A stretch of DNA of 64,000 nucleotides from Prorocentrum cordatum (GCA_963575745.1 CAUYUJ010014188.1:62001-126000); one strand, 5' to 3'. Counted from the first letter of the stretch, positions 10,547 through 22,599 are shown. A program made the numbers and translations. Notes: generated by a model not told the origin, from the sequence alone.

Positions 10547-11435
10547 TCCCCTTTTCCAATGTTCTGGCGCCCGAGTCGTCCCGCGCCAAATTTGTCACGT
10601 ATTACTCGCGCCGCAGGTCCCATCGCACTGCATGTTCCTATATTGCTCGCATCACTCGTAGATTTTCTTTTTCTTACGAATGATACGAGTAATATATGAA
10701 AAATAAAGAGTAATGGGACGAGTGATACGAGCAATACGTGAAAGATGAAGACATGCGCGAAACGCCTCCGGGGGGGACCCGGGGCCGTTGGGGAGGCGCT
10801 AGACATAACAACATGCAGCCGCTTTGGCCTTTGATTTTCGTAGTGATTGAGATGACTCCTCCCCGGTCGTCCCCTCGAGCATTTCCCCGTGTACCTCTTC
10901 CTGTATTTTTGCGCCCCAATCAATTCGAGGGCAACCGCGTGCCGGGCAACGCACCCACAGGCCTCGGAACAAATTAGCGAACACTCATGCCACATTCATC
11001 CGTCAACGCCTCCTCCTCCCCCCAATGTTCAGAGTTGGCGGTGGGTCCGACGAGATGCACTTCGACCGCAGTGCCCCCCGCGCGTGCCAACATTGAATTT
11101 GTGGGGGAGGGGGGGGATTCAGTAATTGTTTCCCTCTACCGCCTCATCGTCTAGTTTACCCCGTCATTTGCAAGTTGGCCGAGCTATTCTGCGGGTGAGG
11201 ATTTTTGCGAGACCATTATGAGATGTATAGATACGTGTGTTTACATATGTAAATTTAGTTGTAAAGTTGGGTATAGGTTTGTATGTATATGTATATATGT
11301 GATTGTTTATAGGTGTGTAAATGTTCTTGTATTTATATGTATAGACGTATAGATATAACTGTATATGTGCATATACAGACACAGAATATATACATATATA
11401 TATAGAGAGAGAGAGAGACACACACACACACATCT
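10547..11435. repeat. 0.9-kb satellite, monomer 6
   Basis: 889 bp. The left palindrome arm is diverged (TTACTCGCGCCGCAGGTCCC at about 10601) and the loop is shorter than in its neighbours. Confidence 0.9.
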
Positions 11436-12056
11436 CTCCCCTTTTCCAATGTTCTGGCGCCCGAGTCGTCCCGCGCCAAATTTGTCACGTATTACACGTA
11501 TCGCTCGTCCCATCGCACTTCATGTTTCCTATATTGCTCGTATCACTCGTAAAAAGAAAATGCGATTCTTGAACTACTTCCTTTTTCTTACGAGAGATAC
11601 GAATAAAAAATGAAAAATAAAGAGTAATGGGACGAGTGATACGAGCAATACGTGAAAGATGAACAAATGCGCGAAACGCCTCCGGGGGGGACCCGGGGCC
11701 GTTGGGGAGGCGCTAGACATAACAACATGCAGCCGCTTTGGCCTTTGATTTTCGTAGTGATTGAGATGACTCCTCCCCGGTCCTCCCCTCGAGCAGTTCC
11801 CCGTGTACCTCTTCCTGTATTTTTGCGCCCCAATCAATTCGAGGGCAACCGCGTGCCGGGCAACGCACCCACAGGCCTCGGAACAAATTAGCGAACACTC
11901 ATGCCACATTCATCCGTCGACGCCTCCTCCTCCCCCAAATGTTCAGAGTTGGCGGTGGATCCGATGAGATGCACTTCGACCGCAGTGCCCCCCGCGCGTG
12001 CCAACATTGAGTTTGGGGGGGAGGGGGAGTGTTCAGTAATTGTTTTCCTCTACCGT
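11436..12056. repeat. 0.9-kb satellite, monomer 7, truncated
   Basis: The last monomer keeps landmark, palindrome (11486-11555 / 11582-11654) and core. It breaks off at TTCCTCTACCGTAG (about 12056) into unrelated sequence, which marks the right edge of the array. Confidence 0.85.
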
Positions 12057-14430
12057 AGCGCGCACACTGCCCGCTCTCAGACGCAAGCTCAAACCCCAAT
12101 GACCCTGTCACCCGAGCGTCCGTACCCTGGTTGCCGAAAGTCAGCCAGGCGACCAGACAAATTCAGAACGCCTCCGAGGAGAACGAGCAAAAAAGCAGCC
12201 AACGTGGACCGAAAACGAAGACGACAGATCGGCCACTCCAAGAGTGACGGTGACGAATGAAATCAAAATCGCGTCGGCGGTCTAAGGATCATGCACGCAG
12301 GCAGAGCAGGCGGGCACGACTTGGCCGACTCCGGAACCCTGAACCAAAAAAACTACGGCCATCTCAGAAGGTGGCTGGTTTTGCTTCCGCCGCCTTCCGC
12401 CTAGCTTCCGGTGGCGGAGGCGTCCTCGTTTAACTTCCGCAGCATTCCGGCAGCCTTCCGCCCAAAACAAGATAACCACTTCTCGATCCCATCGAGGCGA
12501 TGCCCTTGTCTAGAGCGCCCCACATGTCAAAGTATGTGGGCACGGTGTCTGGACAGCATAAAGCATTTCGGCCTTCGTGGTCAGCTGCGAGGACATCGTG
12601 TGCAGAGGGAGCTGCGAATTAGAGTTTCTGGCTGCAGTGAGCCTCGACGCATCACGACAACCCCTGGTTCAGACAAGGGACCAGGCCCCGAGACCTAAGC
12701 ACCTCCGGAGCGAAGCCTGTTCCTTTTCTCAACGCGTCTGATGTTGCATCTCCGGTAACGTAGGACCAGTCAGCATCAAATGTGAAAATCGGATCGAATG
12801 GGAATATGCGGCGGATCGAGCAGCATCGGCACGGAGTCGAAGTCAAGTCAAATCTGCCACGCCAAGATGAACAACAACGCCATGCAAACATCGGAAAATC
12901 GGAATCGAATTGGATCGAGCCGGCCAGAATCGATGTCGAATCGGACATCCATCGGATCGGAAAGGGCCCTGCAATGGGGGATCGCAATTTCCCTCTTTCG
13001 CATGCTGGAGTCACTGGTGACGATACGCAACGAAGTGGAGAATGGATCACGTCGCAGCAACAAATCCTCCGCATCCTCGCTGACCTTGATCGTCGGCGCC
13101 TCGTGGAGGCCCTTGCCCCCGTTGTTGCCTGGCACCTGCCACACGCCCCTCCCATCTCTCAGAGCACAGCAGGTCTAGAAAACAAGCTTTGAAAGCTCTG
13201 ATTCTCCACCCATTGGCTTGACTCTCTGGAAACTTCCAGAGGTCCCCGAAAATACGTCGATCCTCAATCCTCGAACATCGAGACCCGAGGCACATTCAGC
13301 TCAAGGAGCCTCAAGAGGCCTCCTGAAGCCTCAGGACGCCACAAGAAGCCAAGACCGCGCAGCACGACACCCGACCCTCGGTCGAACACACTCGGCGACG
13401 ACCGCGACGACGCCCGACGGCGGCGAGGGCCTCCAAGCTCTGGCGCCGCCCCTGCGGCATCGGCGACGGCGTCTCCCAGGCAGCGCTGCGCGGGCCGCCT
13501 GCAGAGAGGCGTCTCCAAGGTCCCCGAGCCCCCATCGTGCCGCCTTCGCGGCGCGCAGGGAGCACTGCGCTGGAGCATGTACAAACCCACCGCCAGCGGA
13601 ACCGATGCCCTCAGCTCCCCCCAGGAGGCAGTAGACATGGACATTCTTGGGCCCTGGAGGGTGTGGGGGGGCGGGGGTGGGGGGGGGGGGCGAAAATGTC
13701 CATACCCGCTGCGCTGCCTCCCGCTGCTCTGGGAGATCGCCCCCCCGGAGCGGTGGACACGACACAAACTCCGCCCCCCGGAGAGACCACGGGGGTGCGG
13801 CGGGGGGCGGCCGCTCTTCCGAGAGGGAACGGGCCACAACGACACGAGCAACCCAGGGGGACCTTCCCAGGGAGGCCTCGCTGGAGGGGGCGCGGTCTCT
13901 GGGTGCCTCCTCCTCCTCCTCGGGGCAGCCGCCCAGGCCTCGGAGCCCACTCCCCTGCTGCGCGCCGCCGACTGCCCCTTAGAGGGATGGCGATTTGGTC
14001 GCAGCGCCGACGGACTCGGCGCGGTCGGGATTGCGACGGACCGCTCGGCAGCTATCACTGCGCGTGCACGGGTGGCTCGAGTGGAGAGACGCCGCGGAAG
14101 TGGGACCAGGGGCGGCAGCGACGACGACGACTTCTACGCGGGTGCCGAGGGCGCCCGCCTTCGCCTCCCTGGCCCATCATCGGCGGGCATCCCAGCGGCA
14201 GGCCCGGCACTCCAGGCAGCGCCGCAGGGGCCTGGTCTCGGGAGCCAGGACGCCGCCGTCGGCTTGTTGGACCCTGGCAAGTTCACTTGCGCAGAGGGGA
14301 GGGGGGTGGCCTGGCGAGGTCCTGATTTAAGTTCGCAGTTCACGCACAGCGAAGACCGTTTACACGCTTTTGCGGCTCGGCACTTTTTCAAAAGACGGCG
14401 GCGGAGAAGGTGAGGGGGACAAACATCCAC
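12057..14430. other. Unassigned sequence between satellite and AAC tract
   Basis: No family is recognised. 12780-12970 is rich in degenerate ATCGGA/TCGAAT words. 13264-14413 is GC-rich and open on both strands (264 aa minus, 278 aa plus) with poly-Gly and Arg runs but no motif I can name. I see no support for choosing either frame as a gene. Confidence 0.4.
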
Positions 14431-14439
14431 GCATGTGAA

Positions 14440-14745
14440 CTTGACAGAATTCAGCAACAGTAGCAGCAACAACAACCACAGCAACACCAACAACACCACC
14501 AACAAAAACAACAACAACAGCAACAACAACAGCAACAACAACAGCAACAACAACAACAGCAACAGTCACAGCAACAACAACAGCAACAACAACAACAGCG
14601 CAACCACTAACAACAACAACAAGAAAACGAACACCACCACCAACAACAGCAACAACAGCAACAACAGCAACAACAACATCACGAACAACACTAACAACAA
14701 TCAAATCAACAACAATCAAACAACCAAAACAAGAACAACACTCAA
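14440..14745. repeat. (AAC)n-type microsatellite
   Basis: About 300 bp of imperfect CAA/AAC triplets. The apparent poly-Asn and poly-Val ORFs over it are artefacts of the repeat. Confidence 0.9.
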
Positions 14746-16520
14746 AACATCACCCACACCCTTTCCGTGTCCCTCCCTCTCGCAAGTCTCCAGAAATACG
14801 CAGGGGGTCCCAAAGGTCAAAACTCAAATAAGCATACCCCTGGCACCAATGGTCCGACACCATTATTCCAACCTGCACACGTCGTCTCAGCTTGGCGTCT
14901 CACCTACAACAATCGACCTGCACTGACTCTGGATGTTGTGACGACGCTAACACGCGGAGTTGGGACGCCTCCTCGATCGGGATGTTGATTTCTAGTCGCC
15001 CCGTTTCGGACAAACCAAATACGCACAGGCGGGGTAGATAGTAATGATAGCGGCGATCGCTGTCACAACAACAGCGCATATATCCGCCACCGTGCCGCTG
15101 TACACGAAGTGGGCGTGTCCTCAGGTTCTTTGCCCAATCCTTTAAGTCTCAGTCCTCGATCCCGAAGATATTTCAAGGACCCAGACCTCGAATTCTTGAA
15201 TCTTCCGCGGCGTGGCGCATGCCCAGAGCGTCTTTCCGCATGAAATGTTCGGGTTTGGAGGGCCCCAAGATGGGCCAAGAGGGCCCCAAGAGGCCCCGAA
15301 GACGGTCCAAGGGGATCCCCAATTCGACGAATGATCGCTCCAAGACGTCCAAGATGGCCCCAAGACGGCCCAAGAAGCCTTCGAGACACCCCGAGAGAGA
15401 CCCAAGAACCTTCCCGAGGATCTGGATTGAGAACGGAGCCCAACTTCGATCGGGGTCCCGGGTCCTGGGTCCCAGGTCCTGGGCCGCGGGCCCCAAGTCA
15501 TCAATCCCCTGTCCCGGGACCCGGGACCCGGGACCCAGGTCCCCTTGAACCTCTCACGAGGCCCTCCTTCTTCTTTCCGCTCTCAGCCCCTCTTCTCTGC
15601 TCTGGTCTTGGATTTCTGTTTGCAGTGGCCACGCAAGGAACCAAGTACTGAGAGAAACATTGAACCGCTCAGGCTGTTGCGTTTTGATTGGCATTTGCAT
15701 GGCTAGGCTTGCGCGGTTTCTTCTTCTTCTCCTCCTCCTCCTCCTCCTCCTCCTCTTCCGCCCCTTCCTCCTTCCCCACCACCTCCCCTCCCTCCCTGCC
15801 CGTCCTCTTCCTCCATCGCCGTTTGCTGCACGGTGGAGTCCCCGTCCCATCAGCTTGGAAGCTGGCAGTTTTCACGTGGCGGATATGAAGATACCTGTTT
15901 CTGGTTCTCTGCTGGCTCGCTTCAGGACGAGGCCGCCAAATCGCAGTCCCAAGAAAACCCCGAACGGCCCCAAAACACAAGGAGAGGCCGTAGAGGCCAA
16001 GCACCGTGGATAGCACCTCGCTTGCCAAATTGGTGTTGCAATCGCAAATATGTTTTGGAACATCTCTGGGCCCTTTTCAGGGGTCTTTTCGAAGCTTGCT
16101 GAGGCCGTCTTGCACGGACTCTGGGACATTTGAACTGCCTGATGAAGCCTTCTACATATTGCGCCGATTCTGTGACATTCAAACGCTCTCTTGGGACCCC
16201 CGCAGCTCGTCGCGGACGGCCCCAACGGGGAGCCTGGAAAAGCCTGTCGGAGTGGACCTCCTCTGTCCCTGCGGCTTTTTGGGGGCCCCCCTCGAGCTCG
16301 CTCAAGCCCTTTTGGAGACGCCCGAGAGCCCCGGGAGGGCTCCCAAAGAAACTTCATACATAACAAACGAAGAATACATTGCCAATTGCAGATCGACGAT
16401 TTTCTCTCTTCATGTTCCAGATGTTGTTTTGGACCTCCTTGCTGAGAGCTCGTTTTCTGCAAGGTCGCCAGCCTTGGTCTCGCGTCTGCTCTGCAATGAG
16501 ACTTCCAATCCACCGTTAAC
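14746..16520. other. Mostly non-coding; CTTGGG-family block and GGGACCC tandem
   Basis: 15200-15400 is a block of CCCCAAGAxGGxCC words, the CTTGGG repeat family in reverse orientation. 15442-15545 is a VNTR of GTCCCGGGACCC words. 15718-15765 is (CTC)n. I see no gene I can support in the rest. Confidence 0.5.
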
Positions 16521-16594
16521 AATTTGAGCTGTGGCTGGTCGTGTAGCGGTGGGTCCGACCATCAGCACATATTCCAATACATGCTTCCAATGTA

Positions 16595-16995
16595 GTGATG
16601 ACTCGGATGTCTGCCGCCGATGAGCCAGCGCAGCCTGCGGCCCCGCCCAACCCCGACGGGGGGGAGTTCGGCGCGAGCATCATGGAGCAGGATGAGGGGG
16701 GGAAGGGGGAGGACGTCTTCGGCCACGGCGGCGGCATGTCCGATCAGGCCCCAGCCACCTCCCCGACCGTCGCGGTGAAGACGGAGCCAGGCGTCTGGAA
16801 GCGCCAGCTGGGGGGCGGCAGCGCGCGCCTCGATTTGACCGCGCCGTACCCGAAGAGGCCCCGCGCTGACATCGAGGCCTCAGGGAGACGGAGAAGGCCA
16901 AGTTCGACCGCTTGATCGACGACTTCGCGGCTGAGGTTGCAGGCGGAGCCGCGTCCAGCTCTGGCCCAGGCGCGCCGCGGCGCATTGAACTTTGA
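16595..16995 (+). pseudogene. Hypothetical small protein upstream of transposase
   Basis: A frame starting MMTRMSAADEPAQPAAPP runs to about 16875. A one-step frame change then continues with LRETEKAKFDRLIDDFAAEV and a TGA at 16993-16995, about 133 residues in all. The product would be acidic and Pro/Gly-rich, with a short charged helix near the C-terminus. I do not recognise a family. It ends about 310 bp before the transposase start on the same strand, so it could be an accessory ORF of that element or a separate remnant. The frame break is inferred from the helical, charge-patterned continuation. Confidence 0.35.
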
Positions 16996-17306
16996 GGCGC
17001 CCTCGTCCCGCGCGCGGCGCGGGCGCGCCGGCGCGCGTTAGTCGGGCGGGGTCTGCGCGCGGGGGGGCACGCCATATTGATTGTTACTTGCGCTTATAAT
17101 GTGTCCCCGTGATGGCACGCATCGCTCTCGGTTGGCGCGGAAGTCGCATCCGCCCGCCGCCGCAGCAGCAGCGGTTTTGCCGCGCAGCGTTGGGATCCTT
17201 GCGCGGGGCCAGCAGGCGCGGGCGCTTGCGTCGTTGACCATGGACGTTTCGGCCTTGAGCCCGCTGGTTGATCGCCCCAGCGCATCGCTCACCGACGCGG
17301 GTTGCA

Positions 17307-18495
17307 ATGGGGAAGGCTTGGCCAGCTGCCAAGAGGGGCAAGGCCCGCGCGGCCTCGCAATCGCGACCCGCCAAGAAGAAGCCAGCTGCCGCCCCCTCCA
17401 TTTTGAAGAAGCCAGCCGCCGCCAACAAGCCAAGCGCGCCCAAGAACGCGCCGTATGTGCTCCACGGCACGCCGACCAAGAAGATGCGCGACGCCCAGGC
17501 AACGTGGACGAGGTCCCTGCATGATTTCGTGAACAGGCCTGCGAAGAGCATCATCGACAAGCTGACCCGTGACAATATCTTGCCTGACTGGAAGGGCATC
17601 ACGTGGCCCTATTGCGGCGGCGGCCCCCTGGGCCCCTTGAAGCACTACGACGATTCGAATGGAGGGTGGGCATACCGCTGCAACGACAAGGAGTGCAAGC
17701 GCACAGTCCTCCCGCACGCTTTCCACCCCATCTTCAAGTGCGGCGCGGGGGAATCGCATGCGAGCTTGGCAGACCAAGCTTCGGTGCTCTCCTGCCCCAT
17801 TGCAAAATGCTCGCAGACTTCCGTGCGTCTTCTCCTGAAGAAGAACCACAAGCTGACAGAGGGCATCTACGAGTTCTTGCACGAGGTGCGCGCTAAGAAC
17901 GTGGCCCCGCACGAGAAGGACATCAAATTCGGCGAGGACTGCTCGAGGTGGGCTGACGTTGAAGCTGACGCGGTGGATCTCGCGAAAGGAGAAGACCCCG
18001 ACGCTGGCCCTCGGGCGCAGAAGACTGTCATCTGGGAGCAGCGGTGAGGCATTATCCAGCGCGGCGATGCGAAGCCCCTCGTCCTGTTCAGGCTCGACCC
18101 AGCGAAGACCAAGAAGCGGGCGCCAGGCCCCTGCCCGATCCGCAAGCGTGATTGGGCACCCCTGGCGAAAGAAGTGGGTCCACAAGCGCAACGCCATACT
18201 CCATACGGATCGCGCGAGGACTTATAAGATGAAACTCGATGGGGTCAGGCATGATTGGGTGGTGCACGCCAGGAAACGCGTGAAGGTCCAGGGTAAGTGG
18301 AAGTGGGTCAAGCCTGCTTACACCAAGAAGATTTACCACGACGTTCGCGATGACGACATGCCCAACAAGACCAAGCGAATTTGGGTTAAAGCGGGTACCG
18401 AGATCATCGACCACGTCTGCCGTGAGCTGCGTAAACACTTGGGGTCCAACAAGATCCGCTCGTTCCAGTGGCTGCACTGGCACAGGGACGAATGA
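17307..18495 (+). pseudogene. ISXO2/IS1595-like transposase, disrupted
   Basis: The start at 17307 gives a Lys/Ala-rich N-terminus (MGKAWPAAKRGKARAAS). A Cys-rich zinc-binding region follows (WPYCGG ... YRCNDKECKRTVLPHAFHPIF), then NHKLTEGIYEFLHEVR and DVEADAVDLAK. The order matches ISXO2/IS1595-type DDE transposases, which cut and paste DNA. An in-frame TGA lies at 18045-18047 and the reading continues as IIQRGDAKPLVLFRLDP. A frame change near 18165 leads into WVHKRNAILHTDRARTYK, VKAGTEIIDHV and finally FQWLHWHRDE with a stop at 18493-18495. The second acidic residue (HTD) is present; the last catalytic acid is not obvious. The stop and frameshift make it a pseudogene unless read through. 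Confidence 0.75.
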
Positions 18496-18827
18496 AACGA
18501 TTCCGAGCGCATGCGCTTGCCGATTTCCGAGTGGAGCAGTTATGTGCTCATCTCCTTGTCATCCTCCCTCTCCTTCTCCAGTTCCCCATATTCCTCCCCC
18601 TTCCCCTCGTTCTCCGTTGCTTGAATGAGCAGGGATCGAGCGTCCAAGGCAGGCCGGCGACTGTGCGTTGGCCCGCATCGATGCACGTTCGCAGGAGCAG
18701 TCAGGTTTCAGTCGGCCCACGGATCAGACGAGACTTGCCCCCTATCGGATCCGATCCGACATGTGAGCCCTTTTCCCTCCTCCCCCTTTTGTCCAGTCCT
18801 CCTCCTTGTTGCAAAATCAGAAACGAA

Positions 18828-19345
18828 GAATACACACTGTTCGGCGCCCTCGGTGCAACGAAACATTGTGAGTTGTTGTTTTGTTTTGTTTGTTTCTTTT
18901 TTGTTTGGGAAGCAACGAAGCACTGTTTTTCTAGTTTTGATTTTTGTTTCGTTTTGGAGGCTGGGATGCTGCCCCCCCGCGGCCTCCCCCTGGGCACCTC
19001 CCCCCTCCCTATGGGGAGCCTTCAAAACCAAAACAACAATGCACATTAAAAAAACAGTGTTTCGTTGCTTCCCAAGCAAAAAAAAAAACAACAAAAACAA
19101 CGCTACACAGTGTTTCGTTGCACCGAGGGCGCCAAACACTGTGTATGTTTGTTGTTGGTGTTTGAGGGCCTAAAGAAGGAGGGGGGAGGTGCCGAGGGGG
19201 AGGCCGCGGGGAGCATTCCAGCCTCCAAAACCAAAAACAAAAAAGTGATTCGTTGCTTCCCAGACCAAAAAAAAAAAAAAAAAAAAAAATGTTTCGTTGC
19301 ACCGAGGGCGCCAACCACTGTGTATAATTTGCCTTTTGCTTTGCA
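18828..19345. repeat. Imperfect inverted repeat with an extra direct copy
   Basis: 18828-18970 and 19020-19160 are reverse complements over about 130 bp at roughly 75-80% identity. Both contain GGTGCAACGAAACA, GGAAGCAACGAA and a T-rich/A-rich centre. A third copy in the orientation of the right arm lies at about 19215-19345, with an A-run at 19266-19289. It sits about 330 bp 3' of the ISXO2-like pseudogene, and I cannot show that it is that element's terminus. Confidence 0.65.
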
Positions 19346-19516
19346 ACAAGGAGGAGGAAAAGGGAATGGAGAAAGAGGAAGGAAACAAACAATTGGAAAC
19401 TGGAAGGACAAGAAAAAGGGGAAACGAGACATTGGAAAGGGCAAAAGGAGGACAGCAACGATCACCGCGGCTTCGTGCTTGGGCTTGGAGCGCTCTGGGG
19501 GGTCGCTGGGGGGACC

Positions 19517-19518
19517 GA

Positions 19519-19571
<53 letters not shown>

Positions 19572-19614
19572 CACTAGAACCATCGCGCGCACTTCGCACG
19601 CGCTCAGGTTCTAG
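19517..19614. repeat. (TA)n tract followed by hairpin
   Basis: (AT)n at 19518-19564 is followed by a 41-bp hairpin at 19574-19614 with ends CTAGAACC and GGTTCTAG and GC-rich inner arms. A very similar (TA)n plus hairpin occurs at 53417-53471. Confidence 0.75.
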
Positions 19615-19674
19615 CCCAGGCCGGGGGCGCGCTAGAAGATCTTGGACAGCGCTATCGAGCACAGGCGCGTGACA

Positions 19675-21160
19675 TGGTCGTGCCTCCTGAGGGCCTCTTG
19701 AAAACCTCTTGGGTCTTCGTGGGGGCATCTGAAGGGCTTCTGGGGGGTTCTCCGTGCTTCCTCAATTGGCTGTTGGAGGCACATCTTGGGTGCTTCTCGG
19801 GGGGGCATCTTGGGGCTTCTCGGGGTCCCCTGGGGGCATCGTCAGGGTTCTCTGGGCAGTCGGAAAGTAATGTTCTGCAGTCTGAAGCAGTCAATTGGCC
19901 GTCTTGGCTGCGTGGAGGTCCGGCTTGGGGCCACATTGGGGCAATCCGGAAGCCTCCCGGGGCCTCCTTGAAGCAATTTTGATGCATCGAGAGCACTGTT
20001 CGGCTATTTTGGGGCCCCGTGTACGTCTCCCGTGAGCCTTTTGGGGCCTGGTGGGGGGCTTTGGGGGGCCTCGTCGGACCACTTGGGGACTCTTAGGGTC
20101 TCCTGTGAGCCTCTTAGGGCGGAAAGCTTTGCTGTTGGGTTCGCGTTCCCCTTCTTGGAGCTCTCTTGGGGCTCTCTTGGGGCCCTCTGGGTCCGTCTTG
20201 GGCGCCGCGGGTGCCGTCTTGGGGCCCTCGTGGGCCGTCTTGGGGCCCTCTTGGAGGCCTTTCGGCCGTCTTAGAGTGGGGGCCAACTGAAGGCCCTCTT
20301 GGGGCCCTCTTCGGCCATCTTCAAGCCATCTCGGGCCCTCTTGGGCCTCGCTGAGTGAGGCTGTCATGTGGGCCTCTTGGGCGTCCTGGGAACCCGAAAA
20401 TCATGTTCCCGGAGAGGCTTCCGGGAACATGATTTCGAACGGGGCCCTCTTGGGCCTCCCTGAAGCCGTCTTGGGGCCTCCTGGGCCGGCTTCGGGGCCT
20501 CTTGGGCCGTCTTGGGGGGTTCCGTGAGCCCCACAGGACGACCCTTCTGGAACGTCTGGGGCCCTCTTGGGTCTCTCTGGGGCTGTCTTGGGGCTCCTCG
20601 GGGGCGTGTGGGGCACTGTGAAGACGAAGCCAGCGAGTATGCTGAAAATGTACGTTTTACCAAGGAAATGCGCCGATGCTTGCCTCTTGAAGGCCCTCTT
20701 GGGGCCCTCTTCGGCCATCTTCAAGCCATCTCGGGCCCTCTTGGGCCTCGCTGAGGATGTCTTGTGGGCCTCGTGGGCGTCCTCGGAACCCAGAAATCAT
20801 ATTTCCGGAGAGGCTTCCGGGAACATGATTTCAAACGGGGCCCTCTTGGGCCTCCCTGAGGCCGTCTTGGGGGCCTCCTGGGCCGGCTTTGGGCCTCTTG
20901 GGCCGTCTCGGGGGGGTCCCTGAGCCCCACAGGACGACCCTTTTGGGGCGTCTGGGGCCCTTTGGGTCTGTCTTGGGGCTCCGCGGGCGTCTGGGGTACT
21001 GTGAAGACGAAGCCACCGAGTCAGCCGAATATTTACGTTTTACGAAGGAAATGGGCCGATGTGTGCCTCTTCAAGGCCCTCTCGGGGTCCTCACGGGCCC
21101 TCTTGGGGCGCTCTTGGGCGTCTTCGGGGCTTCTTCAGGCTTTCTTGACATCTGTATATA
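19675..21160. repeat. CTTGGG-family repeat block with ~397-bp higher-order copies
   Basis: Dense GGCCTCTTGGGxCCGTCTTGGG words. A segment from about 20390 to 20690 is repeated at about 20785-21085; landmarks are the hairpin at 20398/20794 and AAGACGAAGCCA at 20620/21004. ORFs in this block consist of the repeat and are not called. Confidence 0.8.
20398..20435. repeat. 15-bp-stem hairpin
   Basis: AAATCATGTTCCCGG and its exact reverse complement flank the loop AGAGGCTT. A diverged copy lies at 20794-20832. Confidence 0.85.
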
Positions 21161-21164
21161 TACA

Positions 21165-21170
<6 letters not shown>

Positions 21171-21207
<37 letters not shown>

Positions 21208-21215
21208 ATATAATC
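21171..21215. repeat. (TA)n microsatellite
   Basis: ATATATATTATATAT tract between the CTTGGG-family block and the decamer array. Confidence 0.85.
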
Positions 21216-21424
21216 TGACTGTCGCCGTCCTGATCCAGGGGACCCCAGAGGCCCGCAAGGTGCTGGTTCGGACGCAGTTTCGACCCTTCTTGGGAGCTGT
21301 GTTGGCGTTTCTTGGGTCTTTTGTTGGGCCTCTTGGGGAGCTGGGGCCTGTTCGGGTGCTACAATTGGCGGAGCAACTGAAACCACCCCAATTGCAACTG
21401 AGACCGCCCCCGGTGGCGCCTAGG

Positions 21425-22355
21425 GGGCCGGGGGGCGGGCGGAGCAACTGAGACGGGTGGGCGGAGCAACTGGGCCAGCAACTGACCCAACTGACCCAAC
21501 TCACCCAACTGACCCAGACTGCCCCACACTGCCCCAGACCGCCCCGACTGCCCCACTGTCCCAGACTGCCCCAGACTGCCCCAGACTGGCCCAGACTGCC
21601 CCAGAGTGCCCCAGACTGCCCCAGACTGCCCCAGACTGTCCCAGACTGCCCCAGACTGTCCCAGACTGCCCCAGACTGCCAAGGGGGCCGGGGGCGGGCG
21701 GATCAACGGAGACGGGTGGGCGGAGCAACTGGGCCAGCAACTGACCCAACTGACCCAACTGACCCAGACTGCCCCAGACTGCCCCAGACTGCCCCACACT
21801 GCCCCAGACTGCCCCAGGCTGCCCCAGAGGGCCCCAACTGGCCCAGACTGCCCCAGACTGCCCCAGACTGCCTCAGACTGCCCCAGACTGCCCCAGACTG
21901 GCCCCAGACAGGCCCCAGACTGCCCCAGACTGCCCCAGACCGCCCCAGACTGCCAAGGGGGCCGGGGGGCGGGCGGAGCAACTGAGACGGGTGGGCGGAG
22001 CAACTGGGCCAGCAACTGACCCAACTGACCCAACTGACCCCCAACTGACCCAACTGACCCAACTGACCCAGACTGCCCCAGACTGCCCCACACTGCCCCA
22101 GACTGCCCCAGGCTGCCCCAGAGTGCCCCAACTGGCCCAGACTGCCCCAGACTGCCCCAGACTGCCTCAGACTGCCCCAGACTGCCCCAGACTGCCCCAG
22201 ACAGGCCCCAGACTGCCCCAGACCCAGACTGCCCCAGACTGCCAAGGGGGCCGGGGGGCGGGCGGAGCAACTGAAACGGGTGGGCGGAGCAACTGGGCCA
22301 GCAACTGACCCAACTGACCCAACTGACCCAGACTGACCCAGACTGCCCCAGGCTG
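21425..22355. repeat. CCCCAGACTG decamer array with ~270-bp higher-order period
   Basis: Arrays of CCCCAGACTG are separated by a GGGGGC(C)GGGGGCGGGC ... GCAACTGACCCAACTGACCC segment at about 21425, 21685, 21956 and 22246, giving a period of 260-290 bp. The 466-aa minus-strand ORF (21359-22759) is a translation of this repeat. A further single copy of the spacer lies at 25248-25320. Confidence 0.9.
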
Positions 22356-22599
22356 CCACATGCGCCAAGAGGGCTTCCGCGAAGGGCCCGAGAGAGGCCC
22401 TCCTGGACCCTTGCAGGGGGCAACGCTCCGGCCCCAGCTGCACACGGGGCCGCGCGTGCCGCGGGGGGCCTCGACGGAGGGCGGGGGGCTCCCAGAGCCT
22501 TCCGACGGGCCCAAAGGCGGCCCCAAGACAGGCCCAAGACGTTCGGAGCCTGCCCAGGGGGGTTCGGAGGGGCCCAAAGGCGCTCCAAGACAGGCCCAA

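Noticed and set aside
8171-11125. Conserved plus ORFs of 78-119 aa and minus ORFs of 110-138 aa in every 0.9-kb monomer
   Set aside because: They overlap on opposite strands, follow nearly identical DNA, and their ends vary between copies; satellite DNA explains the conservation.
13264-14413. 264-aa minus and 278-aa plus ORFs
   Set aside because: Mutually overlapping, low complexity, and no recognisable domain on either strand.
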